Shown here: piece by piece, positions 15,990 to 23,695 of the stretch
Position numbering within the stretch: position 1 is the stretch's first letter
How the letters are laid out: every line of letters begins with the position of its first letter
Source of the DNA: an uncultured Duganella sp.
GTDB taxonomy: Bacteria > Pseudomonadota > Gammaproteobacteria > Burkholderiales > Burkholderiaceae
Direction: 5' to 3'
Length of the DNA stretch: 23,695 bases
Assembly (NCBI GenBank): GCA_946482635.1
Contig: CAMLSG010000066.1
Location: forward strand, 1-23,695
Made by a program: the position numbers and the translations under genes
Notes under the pieces: generated by a model
The model's database searches: none
The model's input: the letters and a program-made list of their open reading frames with translations, nothing else
Told to the model about the DNA's origin: nothing

Positions 15990-16833
15990 CGGCAAAACCT
16001 TTCCTGGTCTTCTGGAACCAGGCAAAACCAGCCCACGCCACCACGGTGGCGGCGAGCATATAAATTCCCAGGCCCAGCCAGTCCGGCTGGTGCCCCCAGA
16101 TGACCACGTCGCGCGCCTGCTCCAGGATGAAGGTCAGCGGATTGGCCATGATGATGGCGCGGAAGTCTTCCGGCACGGCAGTGATCGGATAAAACACGGG
16201 CGACAGGAACATCAGCAGCGAGGTAATGATGCCGATGGTCTGGCCGACGTCGCGCAGGAACACGCCCAGCGAAGCCAGGACCCAGGCCAGGCCGGTGGTC
16301 AGCACCACCAGCGGCAGCAAGACCAGCGGCAAGCACAGCGCGGTCCAGTTCACGTAGCCGTTAAACAGGGCGAAGGCAAGCAGCAGGACGGCCAGGCTCA
16401 CCAGGCTGTGGAACAGGGCCGCCGCCATGCTGACCACCGGCATGATCTCAAGCGGGAACACGACCTTCTTGACATAGTTGACGTTGGACAGGACCAGGCT
16501 CGGCGCGCGGTTGACCACTTCGCTGAACAGGTTGAGCACGATCATGCCGACAAACAGCACCAGCGCGAACAAGGTCTTGCTGTCGTTGCCGCCCAGGCCG
16601 CCCCAGCGCGATTTGAAAATTTCCGAGAAGACGATGGTGTACACCAGCAGCATCAGGATCGGATTGAAGAAGGACCAGGCCAGGCCCATGGCCGAACCCT
16701 GGTAGCGGCCGATCACGTCGCGCCGGGTCAACTGCAGGATCAGGGCGCGGTTGCGCCACAGGCTGCCGGCCAGGGCGCGCAGGGAAATGGGTTGTGAAGC
16801 ATGCGGATTGATGGCCGCGGACTCATGACTCAT
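15979..16833 (-). CDS. wzm: ABC-2 type polysaccharide export permease Wzm
   Basis: A 284-residue inner-membrane protein with about six hydrophobic helices and an N-terminal cytoplasmic segment containing RALILQLTRRDVIGRYQGS, typical of the family. It forms the channel half of the Wzm/Wzt exporter for lipid-linked O-polysaccharide. The ATG at 16833 overlaps the rmlC stop by 4 bases (ATGA); a GTG at 16842 would add three residues. It is transcribed with the rml genes, which supports export of a rhamnose-containing chain. Confidence 0.92.
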   Translation of the reverse strand: MSHESAAINPHASQPISLRALAGSLWRNRALILQLTRRDVIGRYQGSAMGLAWSFFNPILMLLVYTIVFSEIFKSRWGGLGGNDSKTLFALVLFVGMIVLNLFSEVVNRAPSLVLSNVNYVKKVVFPLEIMPVVSMAAALFHSLVSLAVLLLAFALFNGYVNWTALCLPLVLLPLVVLTTGLAWVLASLGVFLRDVGQTIGIITSLLMFLSPVFYPITAVPEDFRAIIMANPLTFILEQARDVVIWGHQPDWLGLGIYMLAATVVAWAGFAWFQKTRKGFADVL

Positions 16834-17375
16834 GCAAAACACTCCGCGGCGGACAGCAGCACGCCCTGCTGGTCTTTGGCCGACAAGGCCGGCGCCACCG
16901 ACAGCGGCCAGTCGATGGCCAGCGCCGGATCGTTCCAGGCCAGGCTGCGCTCGAATTCCGGCGCCCAGTAATCGGTGGTCTTGTACAGGAACTCGGCGCT
17001 TTCGGACAGCACCACGAAGCCGTGGGCGAAGCCTTCCGGGATCCAGAACATGCGCTTGTTCTCGGCCGACAGTTCGACGCCGACATGCTGGCCGAACGTC
17101 GGCGAGCTGCGGCGCAGGTCGACCGCGACGTCATATACCGTGCCCTGCACCACGCGCACCAGCTTGCCTTGCGGCTGCTGGATCTGGTAGTGCAGGCCGC
17201 GCAGGACATGGCGCGCGGAGCGGCTGTGGTTATCCTGCACGAACTGGACGTCGCGCCCGATCAACTCATTGAAGCGGCGCTGGTTGAAGCTCTCGTAGAA
17301 AAAGCCGCGCGCATCGCCGAACACCTTCGGCTCGATGATCTGCAAGTCGGGAATGGCGGTAGGCAGCAGGTTCAT
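16830..17375 (-). CDS. rmlC: dTDP-4-dehydrorhamnose 3,5-epimerase RmlC
   Basis: A 181-residue cupin enzyme, the usual family length, catalysing the third step of dTDP-L-rhamnose synthesis. The catalytic base His62 (in RGLHYQ) and its partner Asp168 are present, with Tyr131 in the position of the active-site tyrosine. [10 protein letters not shown] near residue 21 is a family hallmark. The ATG at 17375 overlaps the rmlA stop by 4 bases. The frame is open upstream, but only as a shadow of rmlA. Confidence 0.96.
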   Translation of the reverse strand: MNLLPTAIPDLQIIEPKVFGDARGFFYESFNQRRFNELIGRDVQFVQDNHSRSARHVLRGLHYQIQQPQGKLVRVVQGTVYDVAVDLRRSSPTFGQHVGVELSAENKRMFWIPEGFAHGFVVLSESAEFLYKTTDYWAPEFERSLAWNDPALAIDWPLSVAPALSAKDQQGVLLSAAECFA

Positions 17376-18259
17376 GGCCGTACCCCCTCTTTGACCAGGC
17401 GCAGCAGGTATTGCCCGTAGCCGTTCTTGGCCAGCGGCTTGGCCAGGTCGGCCAGCTGGGCGGCGCTGATGAAGCCCTTGCGATAGGCGATTTCTTCCGG
17501 ACAAGCCACTTTCAAGCCCTGGCGGTGTTCGATGGTCTGGATGAAGTTGCTCGCTTCGATCAGGCTTTCATGGGTGCCGGTATCGAGCCAGGCATAGCCG
17601 CGGCCCATCATTTCGACGTCCAGTTGCTGGCGCTCGAGGTAAATCCGGTTCAGGTCCGTGATCTCGAGCTCGCCGCGCGCGGACGGCTTCAGGCCCTGCG
17701 CAATCTCGACTGCCTGGTGATCGTAGAAATACAGGCCGGTGACGGCGTAATTGCTCTTGGGGACAGCCGGCTTCTCTTCCAGGCTGGTGGCCTTGCCTGC
17801 CGCGTCGAAATCGACCACGCCGTAACGCTCGGGGTCGGTCACGTGATAGGCAAACACGGTAGCGCCGGCCGTCTTGGCATTGGCCTTTTCGAGCTGGGCC
17901 TGCAGGTCGTGGCCGTAGAAAATATTATCGCCCAGCACCAGTGCACTGGGGGCGCCGGCGAGGAACTCCTTGCCGATGATAAAGGCTTGCGCCAGGCCGT
18001 CCGGGCTCGGCTGCACCGCATACTGGATGTCCAGGCCCCAGTCGGCGCCGTTGCCCAGCAATTGCTCGAAGCGCGGCGTATCTTGCGGGGTCGAGATGAC
18101 CAGGATCTCGCGGATGCCGGCCAGCATCAGGGTGCTGAGCGGATAATAAATCATCGGCTTGTCATGGATCGGCAGCAACTGTTTCGAGACTGCCTTGGTG
18201 ACCGGATAGAGCCGGGTGCCGGAGCCGCCGGCAAGGATGATGCCTTTGCGTTTTAACAT
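17372..18259 (-). CDS. rmlA: Glucose-1-phosphate thymidylyltransferase RmlA
   Basis: A 295-residue nucleotidyltransferase that makes dTDP-glucose, the first step of dTDP-L-rhamnose synthesis and usually feedback-inhibited by dTDP-L-rhamnose. The nucleotide-binding motif GGSGTRLYP is at 11-19 with the conserved lysine in SKQLLP. The metal-binding Asp111 lies in GDNIFYGH. Length is normal and the protein is intact. It starts two bases after the rmlD stop and overlaps rmlC by four bases. Confidence 0.97.
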   Translation of the reverse strand: MLKRKGIILAGGSGTRLYPVTKAVSKQLLPIHDKPMIYYPLSTLMLAGIREILVISTPQDTPRFEQLLGNGADWGLDIQYAVQPSPDGLAQAFIIGKEFLAGAPSALVLGDNIFYGHDLQAQLEKANAKTAGATVFAYHVTDPERYGVVDFDAAGKATSLEEKPAVPKSNYAVTGLYFYDHQAVEIAQGLKPSARGELEITDLNRIYLERQQLDVEMMGRGYAWLDTGTHESLIEASNFIQTIEHRQGLKVACPEEIAYRKGFISAAQLADLAKPLAKNGYGQYLLRLVKEGVRP

Positions 18260-18261
18260 GA

Positions 18262-19158
18262 TTATTTTTCGAAAAATTCAGTGAGCATCCGTTCCACCCC
18301 GGTTTGCCATGGCGGCAAGACCAGGCCGAAAGCGGCCTGCAGTTTATCGGTTGCCAGGCGCGAATTGCGGGGGCGCGCTGCCGGCGTCGGGAAAGCGTCG
18401 CTGCCGACCGCCGCGATGGCTTCGGGCGCCACCTTGATTGCCAAGCCGGCCCGGCGCGCCTGCTCGATCACGAACTGGGCATAGCCGTGCCAGGACGTGG
18501 CGCCGGCGGCGGCCAGGTGGTAAATGCCGCCCAGTTCCGGGCGCTGCTGCGTAGCGCGCACGGCATGCGCCGTGACGTCGGCGATCAGCTCGGCCGAGGT
18601 GGGCGCGCCAACCTGGTCATCCACCACCGACAGCCGCTCGCGTTCGCCGGCCAGGCGCAGCATGGTCTTGGCGAAATTGCCGCCACGCGCTGCGTACACC
18701 CAGCTGGTGCGCAACACCAGGTGGCGGCAGCCACTGGCAGCGATGGCCTGCTCGCCTTCCAGCTTGGACTGGCCGTACACGTTGAGCGGCCCGGTGGCGG
18801 CCTCTTCCCGCCATGGCGCCTGGCCGGAGCCATCGAAGACATAGTCGGTCGAGTAGTGCACCAGCAAAGCCCCCAGGCGCGCCGCTTCCTGCGCCAGCAG
18901 CGCCGGCCCGCCGGCGTTGACGGCGCGGCATGCCGCCACGTCGCTCTCGGCCTGGTCGACTGCCGTGTAGGCCGCGGCGTTGACGATCACGTCGGGCGCG
19001 ACAGCACGCACGGTGGCGGCCAGGCCTTCGGCGTCGCGCAGGTTGCCGCACAAGCCTGGGCTGTCGCTGCCGAGCGCGATCAGTTCGCCCAGCGGCGCCA
19101 GGCTACGCTGCAGTTCCCAGCCAACTTGGCCGTTCTTGCCCAGCAAAAGGATCTTCAT
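18262..19158 (-). CDS. rmlD: dTDP-4-dehydrorhamnose reductase RmlD
   Basis: A 298-residue short-chain dehydrogenase that makes dTDP-L-rhamnose from the RmlC product with NAD(P)H. The dinucleotide motif GKNGQVG is at 7-13, the family signature STDYVFDG at 103-110, and the catalytic pair Tyr128/Lys132 in YGQSK. The ATG at 19158 overlaps the rmlB stop by 4 bases. The frame is open upstream only as a shadow of rmlB. Confidence 0.95.
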   Translation of the reverse strand: MKILLLGKNGQVGWELQRSLAPLGELIALGSDSPGLCGNLRDAEGLAATVRAVAPDVIVNAAAYTAVDQAESDVAACRAVNAGGPALLAQEAARLGALLVHYSTDYVFDGSGQAPWREEAATGPLNVYGQSKLEGEQAIAASGCRHLVLRTSWVYAARGGNFAKTMLRLAGERERLSVVDDQVGAPTSAELIADVTAHAVRATQQRPELGGIYHLAAAGATSWHGYAQFVIEQARRAGLAIKVAPEAIAAVGSDAFPTPAARPRNSRLATDKLQAAFGLVLPPWQTGVERMLTEFFEK

Positions 19159-20222
19159 GCCTGGCGCTCGGCATAGTTCTGCTCGACCCAGGCGCGGTAG
19201 GCGCCGGACTGGACGTTCGCCACCCAGCCCGGGTTGTCCAGGTACCACTGCACCGTCTTGCGGATGCCGCTGTCGAAGGTTTCCGCCGGCTTCCAGCCCA
19301 GTTCACGCTCGATCTTGCTGGCATCGATCGCATAGCGGCGGTCATGGCCGGGGCGGTCGGCCACATAGGTAATCTGGCTGCTGTAGCTGGCGCCATCGGT
19401 GCGCGGGCGCAGGCCGTCAAGCAGCGCGCATACGGTCCGCACGATTTCCAGGTTGGGTTTTTCGTTCCAGCCGCCAACGTTGTACACCTGGCCCGGCTGG
19501 CCCGCTGCGAGCACGCGGCGGATGGCGCTGCAATGGTCCTTCACGTACAGCCAGTCGCGCACCTGCTGGCCATCGCCATACACCGGCAGCGCCTTGCCCG
19601 CCAGCGCGTTGACGATCATCAGCGGAATCAGTTTTTCCGGGAAGTGGTACGGGCCGTAATTGTTCGAGCAATTGGTGGTCAGCACCGGCAGGCCGTAGGT
19701 GTGGTGGTAAGAACGCACCAGGTGGTCGCTGGCCGCCTTGCTGGCCGAATAGGGGCTGTTCGGCTCATAACGGTTGGTTTCCGTGAAGGCCGGGTCTTCC
19801 TTGCCCAGCGATCCGTACACCTCGTCGGTCGACACGTGCAGGAAGCGGAAATCGGCCTTTTCCGCGCCTTCCAGGCCGCCCCAATAGGCACGCACGGCCT
19901 CCAGCAGGTGGAAGGTGCCGACGACATTGGTCTGGATGAACGCTTCCGGGCCGTGGATCGAGCGGTCGACATGGCTTTCGGCGGCAAAATTCACCACCGC
20001 GCGCGGGCGGTGCTGGGCCAGCAGGCGCGCCACCAGGGCATTGTCCCCGATATCGCCTTGCACGAAAATGTGGCGCGCATCGCCGTCGAGCGCAGCCAGC
20101 GTCTCACGGTTGCCAGCGTAGCTCAGGATGTCCAGGTTGACCAAGGCTTCATCCGATTGCGCCAGCCAGTCCAGCACAAAATTGGCCCCGATAAAGCCTG
20201 CACCACCCGTTACTAAGATCAT
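19155..20222 (-). CDS. rmlB: dTDP-glucose 4,6-dehydratase RmlB
   Basis: A 355-residue extended short-chain dehydrogenase catalysing the second step of dTDP-L-rhamnose synthesis. The NAD motif GGAGFIG is at 6-12. The catalytic Thr132-Asp133-Glu134 lie in STDEVYG, and Tyr158/Lys162 in YSASK. AAAGGAAG stands 6 bases before the ATG at 20222. It is the first gene of the tightly overlapped rmlBDAC-wzm-wzt-giant enzyme unit, with 141 bases separating it from the GT2 gene upstream. Confidence 0.97.
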   Translation of the reverse strand: MILVTGGAGFIGANFVLDWLAQSDEALVNLDILSYAGNRETLAALDGDARHIFVQGDIGDNALVARLLAQHRPRAVVNFAAESHVDRSIHGPEAFIQTNVVGTFHLLEAVRAYWGGLEGAEKADFRFLHVSTDEVYGSLGKEDPAFTETNRYEPNSPYSASKAASDHLVRSYHHTYGLPVLTTNCSNNYGPYHFPEKLIPLMIVNALAGKALPVYGDGQQVRDWLYVKDHCSAIRRVLAAGQPGQVYNVGGWNEKPNLEIVRTVCALLDGLRPRTDGASYSSQITYVADRPGHDRRYAIDASKIERELGWKPAETFDSGIRKTVQWYLDNPGWVANVQSGAYRAWVEQNYAERQA

Positions 20223-20243
20223 CGTGACTTCCTTTAAGACAAG

Positions 20244-20284
20244 TTATTAATCAACTTCTACCGCTCAGGCAATCGGGGATTTTA
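20244..20284 (-). promoter_or_regulatory. Possible promoter and ops-like element before rmlB
   Basis: The 20223-20363 gap is AT-rich and holds weak promoter candidates in the minus direction: TAAAAT (20284-20279), and TTGCCT (20272-20267), 17 bases, then TAATAA (20249-20244). GCGGTAG, the core of the RfaH-recruiting ops element, lies at 20264-20258 in the presumed leader. A seven-base match may be chance. Confidence 0.25.
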
Positions 20285-20363
20285 CCGCATATGAGAAAGG
20301 CAACCCCCGCATTTTGACCCGTGCACAACATCTGAAACACATCTTACATTTGCGTTTGCCCGC

Positions 20364-21143
20364 CTATTTGGCTTTCGCCACACGGCGCATTAATACCTTC
20401 AGGTAGACAAACGAAAAGAAAAATTTGGCCGCGCTTTTCAAATGCCACCACATGAAACGCAGTTGCCGGTGGCTGTCGCGCTGGGCCATGTGAATTGCGC
20501 GCGCCTGCTTGCAGACCAGGATATGGCAGCCGGCCAGGCGGGCCCGGGCGCCAAATTCGACGTCTTCAAAGTACAGAAAATAGGCATCGTTGAAGCCCGC
20601 CAGGCGCTGGTAAGTCTCACGCGCTACCATGACGAACATGCCCGCCACCCAATCGGGCTGCAGGGTATCTGCGTCTTGCCTGAGCGTATCGGGCGCGATA
20701 GGCCGCCCCAGCAGCCGGCATAGCAGGCGCTTGAACAGGCCATACGGCGTCGGGAAGTTGCGGGCACTGTCTTCGACCCGGCCGTCGGCATCGATGATGA
20801 CCGGGGCACAGATATTCAGGCTGTCGCGCTCGGCCACCGCCAGGAGGGCGCCGAAAGGGTCTTCCCGCAATTCAATGTCGGGATTGAGGATCACGAAATA
20901 GTCGCCGGTGCTGGCAAGGAAGGCGGCATTGTGGTTGGCGCCAAAGCCTTTCGGCGTCGCATTCCGGATCAGGCGTACCGGGTAGGGCAGCGTGTCGAGC
21001 GGTACCGGCTCCGGCTCAGGCAAATTCAGTGTCAGGATGACTTCAACATCGCATCGGCCCAGCTCCGCCAGCTGCTGCAACAGGACCGCCACGTGGGCGC
21101 GGTGACCGTGACTGACGATCGAAAGTGTTAATTTTTTACGCAT
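20364..21143 (-). CDS. GT2 glycosyltransferase, rhamnosyltransferase-like
   Basis: A 259-residue GT-A enzyme of family 2. The N-terminal SIVSHGHRAH is in the usual nucleotide-binding position. The metal-binding NPD lies at 87-89, and WVAGMFVMV leads to the catalytic FEDVEFGAR (193-194 Glu-Asp), a pattern common in WbbL/RfbN-type rhamnosyltransferases. The basic, hydrophobic C terminus suggests membrane association. Standing between galU and the rml operon, it is a candidate priming or adaptor transferase adding the first rhamnose to a lipid-linked primer. The acceptor is not shown by sequence, and no WecA-like initiating enzyme is in the window. Confidence 0.8.
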   Translation of the reverse strand: MRKKLTLSIVSHGHRAHVAVLLQQLAELGRCDVEVILTLNLPEPEPVPLDTLPYPVRLIRNATPKGFGANHNAAFLASTGDYFVILNPDIELREDPFGALLAVAERDSLNICAPVIIDADGRVEDSARNFPTPYGLFKRLLCRLLGRPIAPDTLRQDADTLQPDWVAGMFVMVARETYQRLAGFNDAYFLYFEDVEFGARARLAGCHILVCKQARAIHMAQRDSHRQLRFMWWHLKSAAKFFFSFVYLKVLMRRVAKAK

Positions 21144-21157
21144 GTTTCATAGTTCCC

Positions 21158-21212
21158 GGCCTGTGTTCCAGGCCCAGTCAAGCCGGGTTAAAGTGCGGCC
21201 AACACGGGCCGC
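21158..21212 (-). terminator. Hairpins between galU and the GT2 gene
   Basis: In the 91-base gap after galU, the minus strand can form GCGGCC/GGCCGC (21212-21207 with 21200-21195) followed by ACTTTAAC. A second hairpin is GGCCTG/CAGGCC (21174-21169 with 21163-21158), close to the GT2 start. These may be a weak terminator or mRNA-processing structures. The U-tracts are poor. Confidence 0.3.
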
Positions 21213-21234
21213 GGCGGATGGCCCGCTGTTACAT

Positions 21235-22122
21235 TCAATGGGCAACTGCCGGGTTTTGCTGGCGCAGCTGCAGCCACGCCGAAAACTCGGCTCCGACTTC
21301 AGCATGGTGCGAGCCCAGGTCCACCGTAGCTTGCAAGAAACCTAATTTACTGCCGCAGTCATAGCGCACCCCCCTATACCGATAGGCGCATACCTTTTCG
21401 CGGCTTAACAGGCTGGCAATGCCGTCGGTGAGCTGGATTTCGCCGCCAACCCCGCGCGGCAGATTTTCCAGCTCCTTGAAAATGCCCGGCGTCAGGATAT
21501 AGCGCCCGGCAACGGCGAGCGTGCTCGGTGCCGCTTCCGGACTCGGCTTTTCTACAATGCCGGTCACATGCACGAGGTCTTGCGCGATATTCTCAGCGCT
21601 GACGATGCCATAACGCATGATTTCTTCCCGTGGCACATCCTGCACCGCGAGAATGCTGGCGCGCCATTGGTCAAACTGTTCGACCATCTGCGCCATCACG
21701 GGCGGCTCGCCTACCATCAGGTCGTCCGCCAGCAAGACCGCGAACGGTTCGTTGCCGACCAGTTCTTTTGAACACAACACTGCGTGGCCAAGCCCCAGGG
21801 CGCGGGGCTGCCGCACATAGGTGCAGACCATATCGTCCGGCGCGATACTGCGCGCAATATTGAGCAGATCGGTCTTGCCGGCCAGCTCCAGCTCGTTTTC
21901 CAGTTCGTAGGCGGTGTCGAAATGGTCTTCGACACTGCGTTTGGTGCGGCCGGTCACGAAAATCATATGGCGAATGCCAGCAGCATAGGCTTCCTCGACC
22001 GCATATTGAATCAGCGGCTTGTCCACCACCGGCAGCATTTCTTTGGCAGATGCCTTGGTAGCCGGCAGGAAGCGGGTTCCCAGCCCTGCAATTGGAAATA
22101 CTGCCTTTTTAATCAGGCTCAT
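21235..22122 (-). CDS. galU: UTP-glucose-1-phosphate uridylyltransferase GalU
   Basis: A 295-residue nucleotidyltransferase making UDP-glucose for LPS core, glycans and galactose metabolism. The signature [19 protein letters not shown] lies at about 12-30, and the protein is the normal length. The ATG at 22122 is chosen because the protein then begins at the usual [10 protein letters not shown], with GGAG about 10 bases upstream; an earlier in-frame start at 22176 adds unconserved sequence. It lies 100 bases downstream of galE, so the two may share a transcript. Confidence 0.96.
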   Translation of the reverse strand: MSLIKKAVFPIAGLGTRFLPATKASAKEMLPVVDKPLIQYAVEEAYAAGIRHMIFVTGRTKRSVEDHFDTAYELENELELAGKTDLLNIARSIAPDDMVCTYVRQPRALGLGHAVLCSKELVGNEPFAVLLADDLMVGEPPVMAQMVEQFDQWRASILAVQDVPREEIMRYGIVSAENIAQDLVHVTGIVEKPSPEAAPSTLAVAGRYILTPGIFKELENLPRGVGGEIQLTDGIASLLSREKVCAYRYRGVRYDCGSKLGFLQATVDLGSHHAEVGAEFSAWLQLRQQNPAVAH

Positions 22123-22222
22123 TACTTGGGAATCTCCGTGTATTAACTGCCAATCGCATGCAAAATTGGCCGTCATTCTAACATTCGGAGACCTGCCAGC
22201 TAAATAAGGACCCTACAGCGCC

Positions 22223-23230
22223 TCATTCATAACCGTCCGGATTGTGTTTTTGCCAATTCCAGTGGTCGCGGCACATCAGCGCCAGGTCGCGCTGCGCCTT
22301 CCATCCCAGTGCATGCGCCGCCCGGGCCGGGTCGGCGTAGCATGCCGCCACATCGCCCGCCCGGCGCGGCGAGATACGGTAAGGGACCGCCTGCCCGCTG
22401 GCGCGCTCGAACGCCTTGACCACCTCGAGCACGCTGTAGCCAAGGCCGGTACCGAGGTTGATTTCCGTGCATTGCGGAACGCTCAGGCGCTGCAGCGCCT
22501 GCAGGTGCCCCAGCGCCAGGTCGACCACATGGATATAGTCGCGCACGCCGGTGCCGTCAGCGGTGGGGTAATCGTCGCCCCACACGTTCAGGTACTCGCG
22601 GCGCCCCACCGCAACCTGGGCCACGAAAGGCATCAGGTTGTTCGGCGTGCCTTGCGGGTCTTCCCCGATCAGTCCGCTCTCATGGGCGCCCACCGGATTG
22701 AAATAGCGCAGGATCGCGATGCGCCAGCCCGGATCGGAGCGGTACAGGTCGCGCAGCATGTCTTCAATGAATAGCTTGCTGCGGCCATAGGGATTGGTGG
22801 CCGACAAGGGATGATCTTCGGTCAGCGGCAACTGCTGCGGTTCGCCATACACCGTTGCCGAAGAGCTGAAAACCAGCGTGCGCACGCCGCAGTTCCCCAT
22901 CGCGGACAGCAGCCGATGCGTGCCAATCACATTGCAGTCATAGTAGGCAAGCGGTTGCGCGACCGATTCGCCCACCGCTTTCAGGCCGGCAAAATGGACC
23001 ACCGCCCTGCACTGGTATTGGCGCAAGGCGGCTTCGACGGCGCCCTGGGCGCGTATATCGCCCTCTACCAGGATGGGCTGGCGCCCGGTAATGCGCGCGA
23101 CGCGCGCCAGCGACTCGGGCCGGCTGTTGCTGAAGTTATCAAATACGACAATCTCGTGGCCGGCTGCGAGGAGTTCGACGCAAGTGTGGGAACCGATATA
23201 ACCCGCCCCGCCAGTTACGAAAATGGTCAT
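22223..23230 (-). CDS. galE: UDP-glucose 4-epimerase GalE
   Basis: A 335-residue extended short-chain dehydrogenase converting UDP-glucose and UDP-galactose. The NAD motif GGAGYIG is at 7-13, Ser124 in FSSSATVYG, and the catalytic pair Tyr148/Lys152 in YGRSK. The ATG at 23230 has GAGGT about 7 bases upstream. The reading frame is unusually open to 23569 and includes a lipoprotein-like leader (see 23316-23521), but that leader is not part of the enzyme. Confidence 0.95.
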   Translation of the reverse strand: MTIFVTGGAGYIGSHTCVELLAAGHEIVVFDNFSNSRPESLARVARITGRQPILVEGDIRAQGAVEAALRQYQCRAVVHFAGLKAVGESVAQPLAYYDCNVIGTHRLLSAMGNCGVRTLVFSSSATVYGEPQQLPLTEDHPLSATNPYGRSKLFIEDMLRDLYRSDPGWRIAILRYFNPVGAHESGLIGEDPQGTPNNLMPFVAQVAVGRREYLNVWGDDYPTADGTGVRDYIHVVDLALGHLQALQRLSVPQCTEINLGTGLGYSVLEVVKAFERASGQAVPYRISPRRAGDVAACYADPARAAHALGWKAQRDLALMCRDHWNWQKHNPDGYE

Positions 23231-23315
23231 CAGATTACCTCTACTCTCAATGAAAGGAAGGCAGAACCGCCCACGGCAGAAAATATTACCAAAAATCCCA
23301 CATTCCGCCCACGCG

Positions 23316-23521
23316 CTACTGCCGGATGGCCGCGGTGGCGTGCGGCACCTGGGCCATGCCCCCGACGTGTAATCGCGCTGGGCGTAGCCTGTCAGCTGCT
23401 GCCATGCCGTCGTCCAGGAAGAAGTGGCGGTGAAATTGCTGGTGCCGCCTTGGCTGCAGCCGGCCAGCAGCGTGGCGACGGCAACGCTGCTGGCCCTGAT
23501 CAGGGAGGCTTTGCGTTTCAT
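23316..23521 (-). pseudogene. Possible small lipoprotein, frame-disrupted
   Basis: The ATG at 23521 opens a frame starting with two basic residues, a hydrophobic stretch and the lipobox LLAGC (Cys22), followed by SQGGTSNFTATSSW. This looks like a secreted lipoprotein signal. In the sequence as given the frame never stops and runs into galE. One added base in the run of five C at 23359-23363 would give a stop at 23316 and a protein of about 68 residues. A true frameshift, a sequencing error and chance are all possible. I do not recognise the protein. The rest of 23231-23607 holds nothing else that I can name. Confidence 0.3.
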
Positions 23522-23523
23522 GT

Positions 23524-23537
23524 GCTGGTTTTCCAGC
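23524..23537 (-). promoter_or_regulatory. Hairpin at the lipoprotein-like start
   Basis: On the minus strand GCTGG, AAAA, CCAGC (23537-23524) forms a small perfect stem ending two bases before the ATG at 23521. The only purine-rich ribosome-binding candidate (GGAAA) lies inside it, so folding could limit translation. Confidence 0.25.
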
Positions 23538-23607
23538 ATGGTTGAAAAGCCAACACGATAGCGGCGCATTACGACTGCGCCATGACCGGCTTGACCCGCC
23601 CTGGGAT

Positions 23608-23695
23608 TTAAGCTGCCGCGGCCTTGCGTGCCGCTTTCGCTGCGTACATGGCCTGGTCGGCATGGCGCATGAGCTGGTCGATGACTTCCCCGTGC
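23608..23695 (-). CDS. Diguanylate cyclase (GGDEF domain), C-terminal end only
   Basis: The last 28 codons of a gene that continues beyond the right edge. The peptide contains LMRHADQAMYAAKAA, the well-conserved final helix of GGDEF domains (ADxAMYxAK), then an Ala-rich tail and TAA at 23608. It would make c-di-GMP from GTP if the missing part is intact. It is on the same strand as galE, 86 bases upstream of the lipoprotein-like start. Confidence 0.85.
   Translation of the reverse strand, partial: HGEVIDQLMRHADQAMYAAKAARKAAAA

Noticed and set aside
23316..23663. Minus-strand frame of 115 codons near the right edge
   Set aside because: Arg/His-rich, with no motif. It overlaps the well-supported GGDEF ending at its upstream part. 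Only its last codons matter, as the possible end of the frame-disrupted lipoprotein.

Overview
The window is GC-rich and densely coded, with compact operons and beta-proteobacterial gene families. It looks like a chromosomal segment from a Burkholderiales bacterium, most likely Oxalobacteraceae (Massilia, Duganella or Janthinobacterium type). The family assignment is an inference from protein style, because no search could be run. I see no insertion sequence, prophage, CRISPR array or replication origin.

Layout. (1) 97-2615: a hemerythrin-domain protein on the plus strand converges on a minus-strand pair. That pair is a small pyridoxamine-phosphate-oxidase-fold (PNPOx) protein and a PNPOx-GAF protein with a C-terminal winged-helix-like domain; together they look like a redox or flavin sensing module. 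(2) 2755-4566: a GT-C membrane glycosyltransferase, with the tRNA-Phe promoter lying across its 3' end. Then come tRNA-Phe(GAA) and a strong terminator. (3) 4791-7755: a plus-strand operon behind a near-consensus sigma-70 promoter, encoding a GtrB-like polyprenyl-phosphate glycosyltransferase, a GtrA-like membrane protein, a GNAT acyltransferase and a PIG-L deacetylase. After a 299-base gap holding a possible small RNA comes a second GT-C transferase (8055-9986). (4) 23230-10138, minus strand: galE, galU, a GT2 rhamnosyltransferase-like gene, then rmlB-rmlD-rmlA-rmlC-wzm-wzt and a 1503-residue multidomain enzyme. From rmlB onward the genes almost all overlap by 4 to 11 bases. (5) The right edge holds the last 28 residues of a GGDEF (diguanylate cyclase) protein and a possible broken lipoprotein gene.

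How it works together. GalU and GalE supply UDP-glucose and UDP-galactose, and RmlABCD supply dTDP-L-rhamnose. The 259-residue GT2 is a candidate priming or adaptor rhamnosyltransferase. The giant protein combines a methyltransferase, a kinase-like domain, a coiled coil, a GT-A domain and a GT-B domain. It could both polymerise a rhamnose-containing chain and cap its end. Wzm/Wzt, with a C-terminal carbohydrate-binding-like extension on Wzt, would export the capped chain. This combines the logic of E. coli O8/O9a WbdD (methyltransferase, kinase, coiled-coil ruler) with that of Geobacillus WsaE (methyltransferase fused to rhamnosyltransferases beside rml and wzm/wzt). It is the most interesting system here. 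The plus-strand GtrB/GtrA/GNAT/PIG-L/GT-C set looks like a second, lipid-linked single-sugar system that could decorate the glycan or lipid A with a deacetylated and re-acylated amino sugar.
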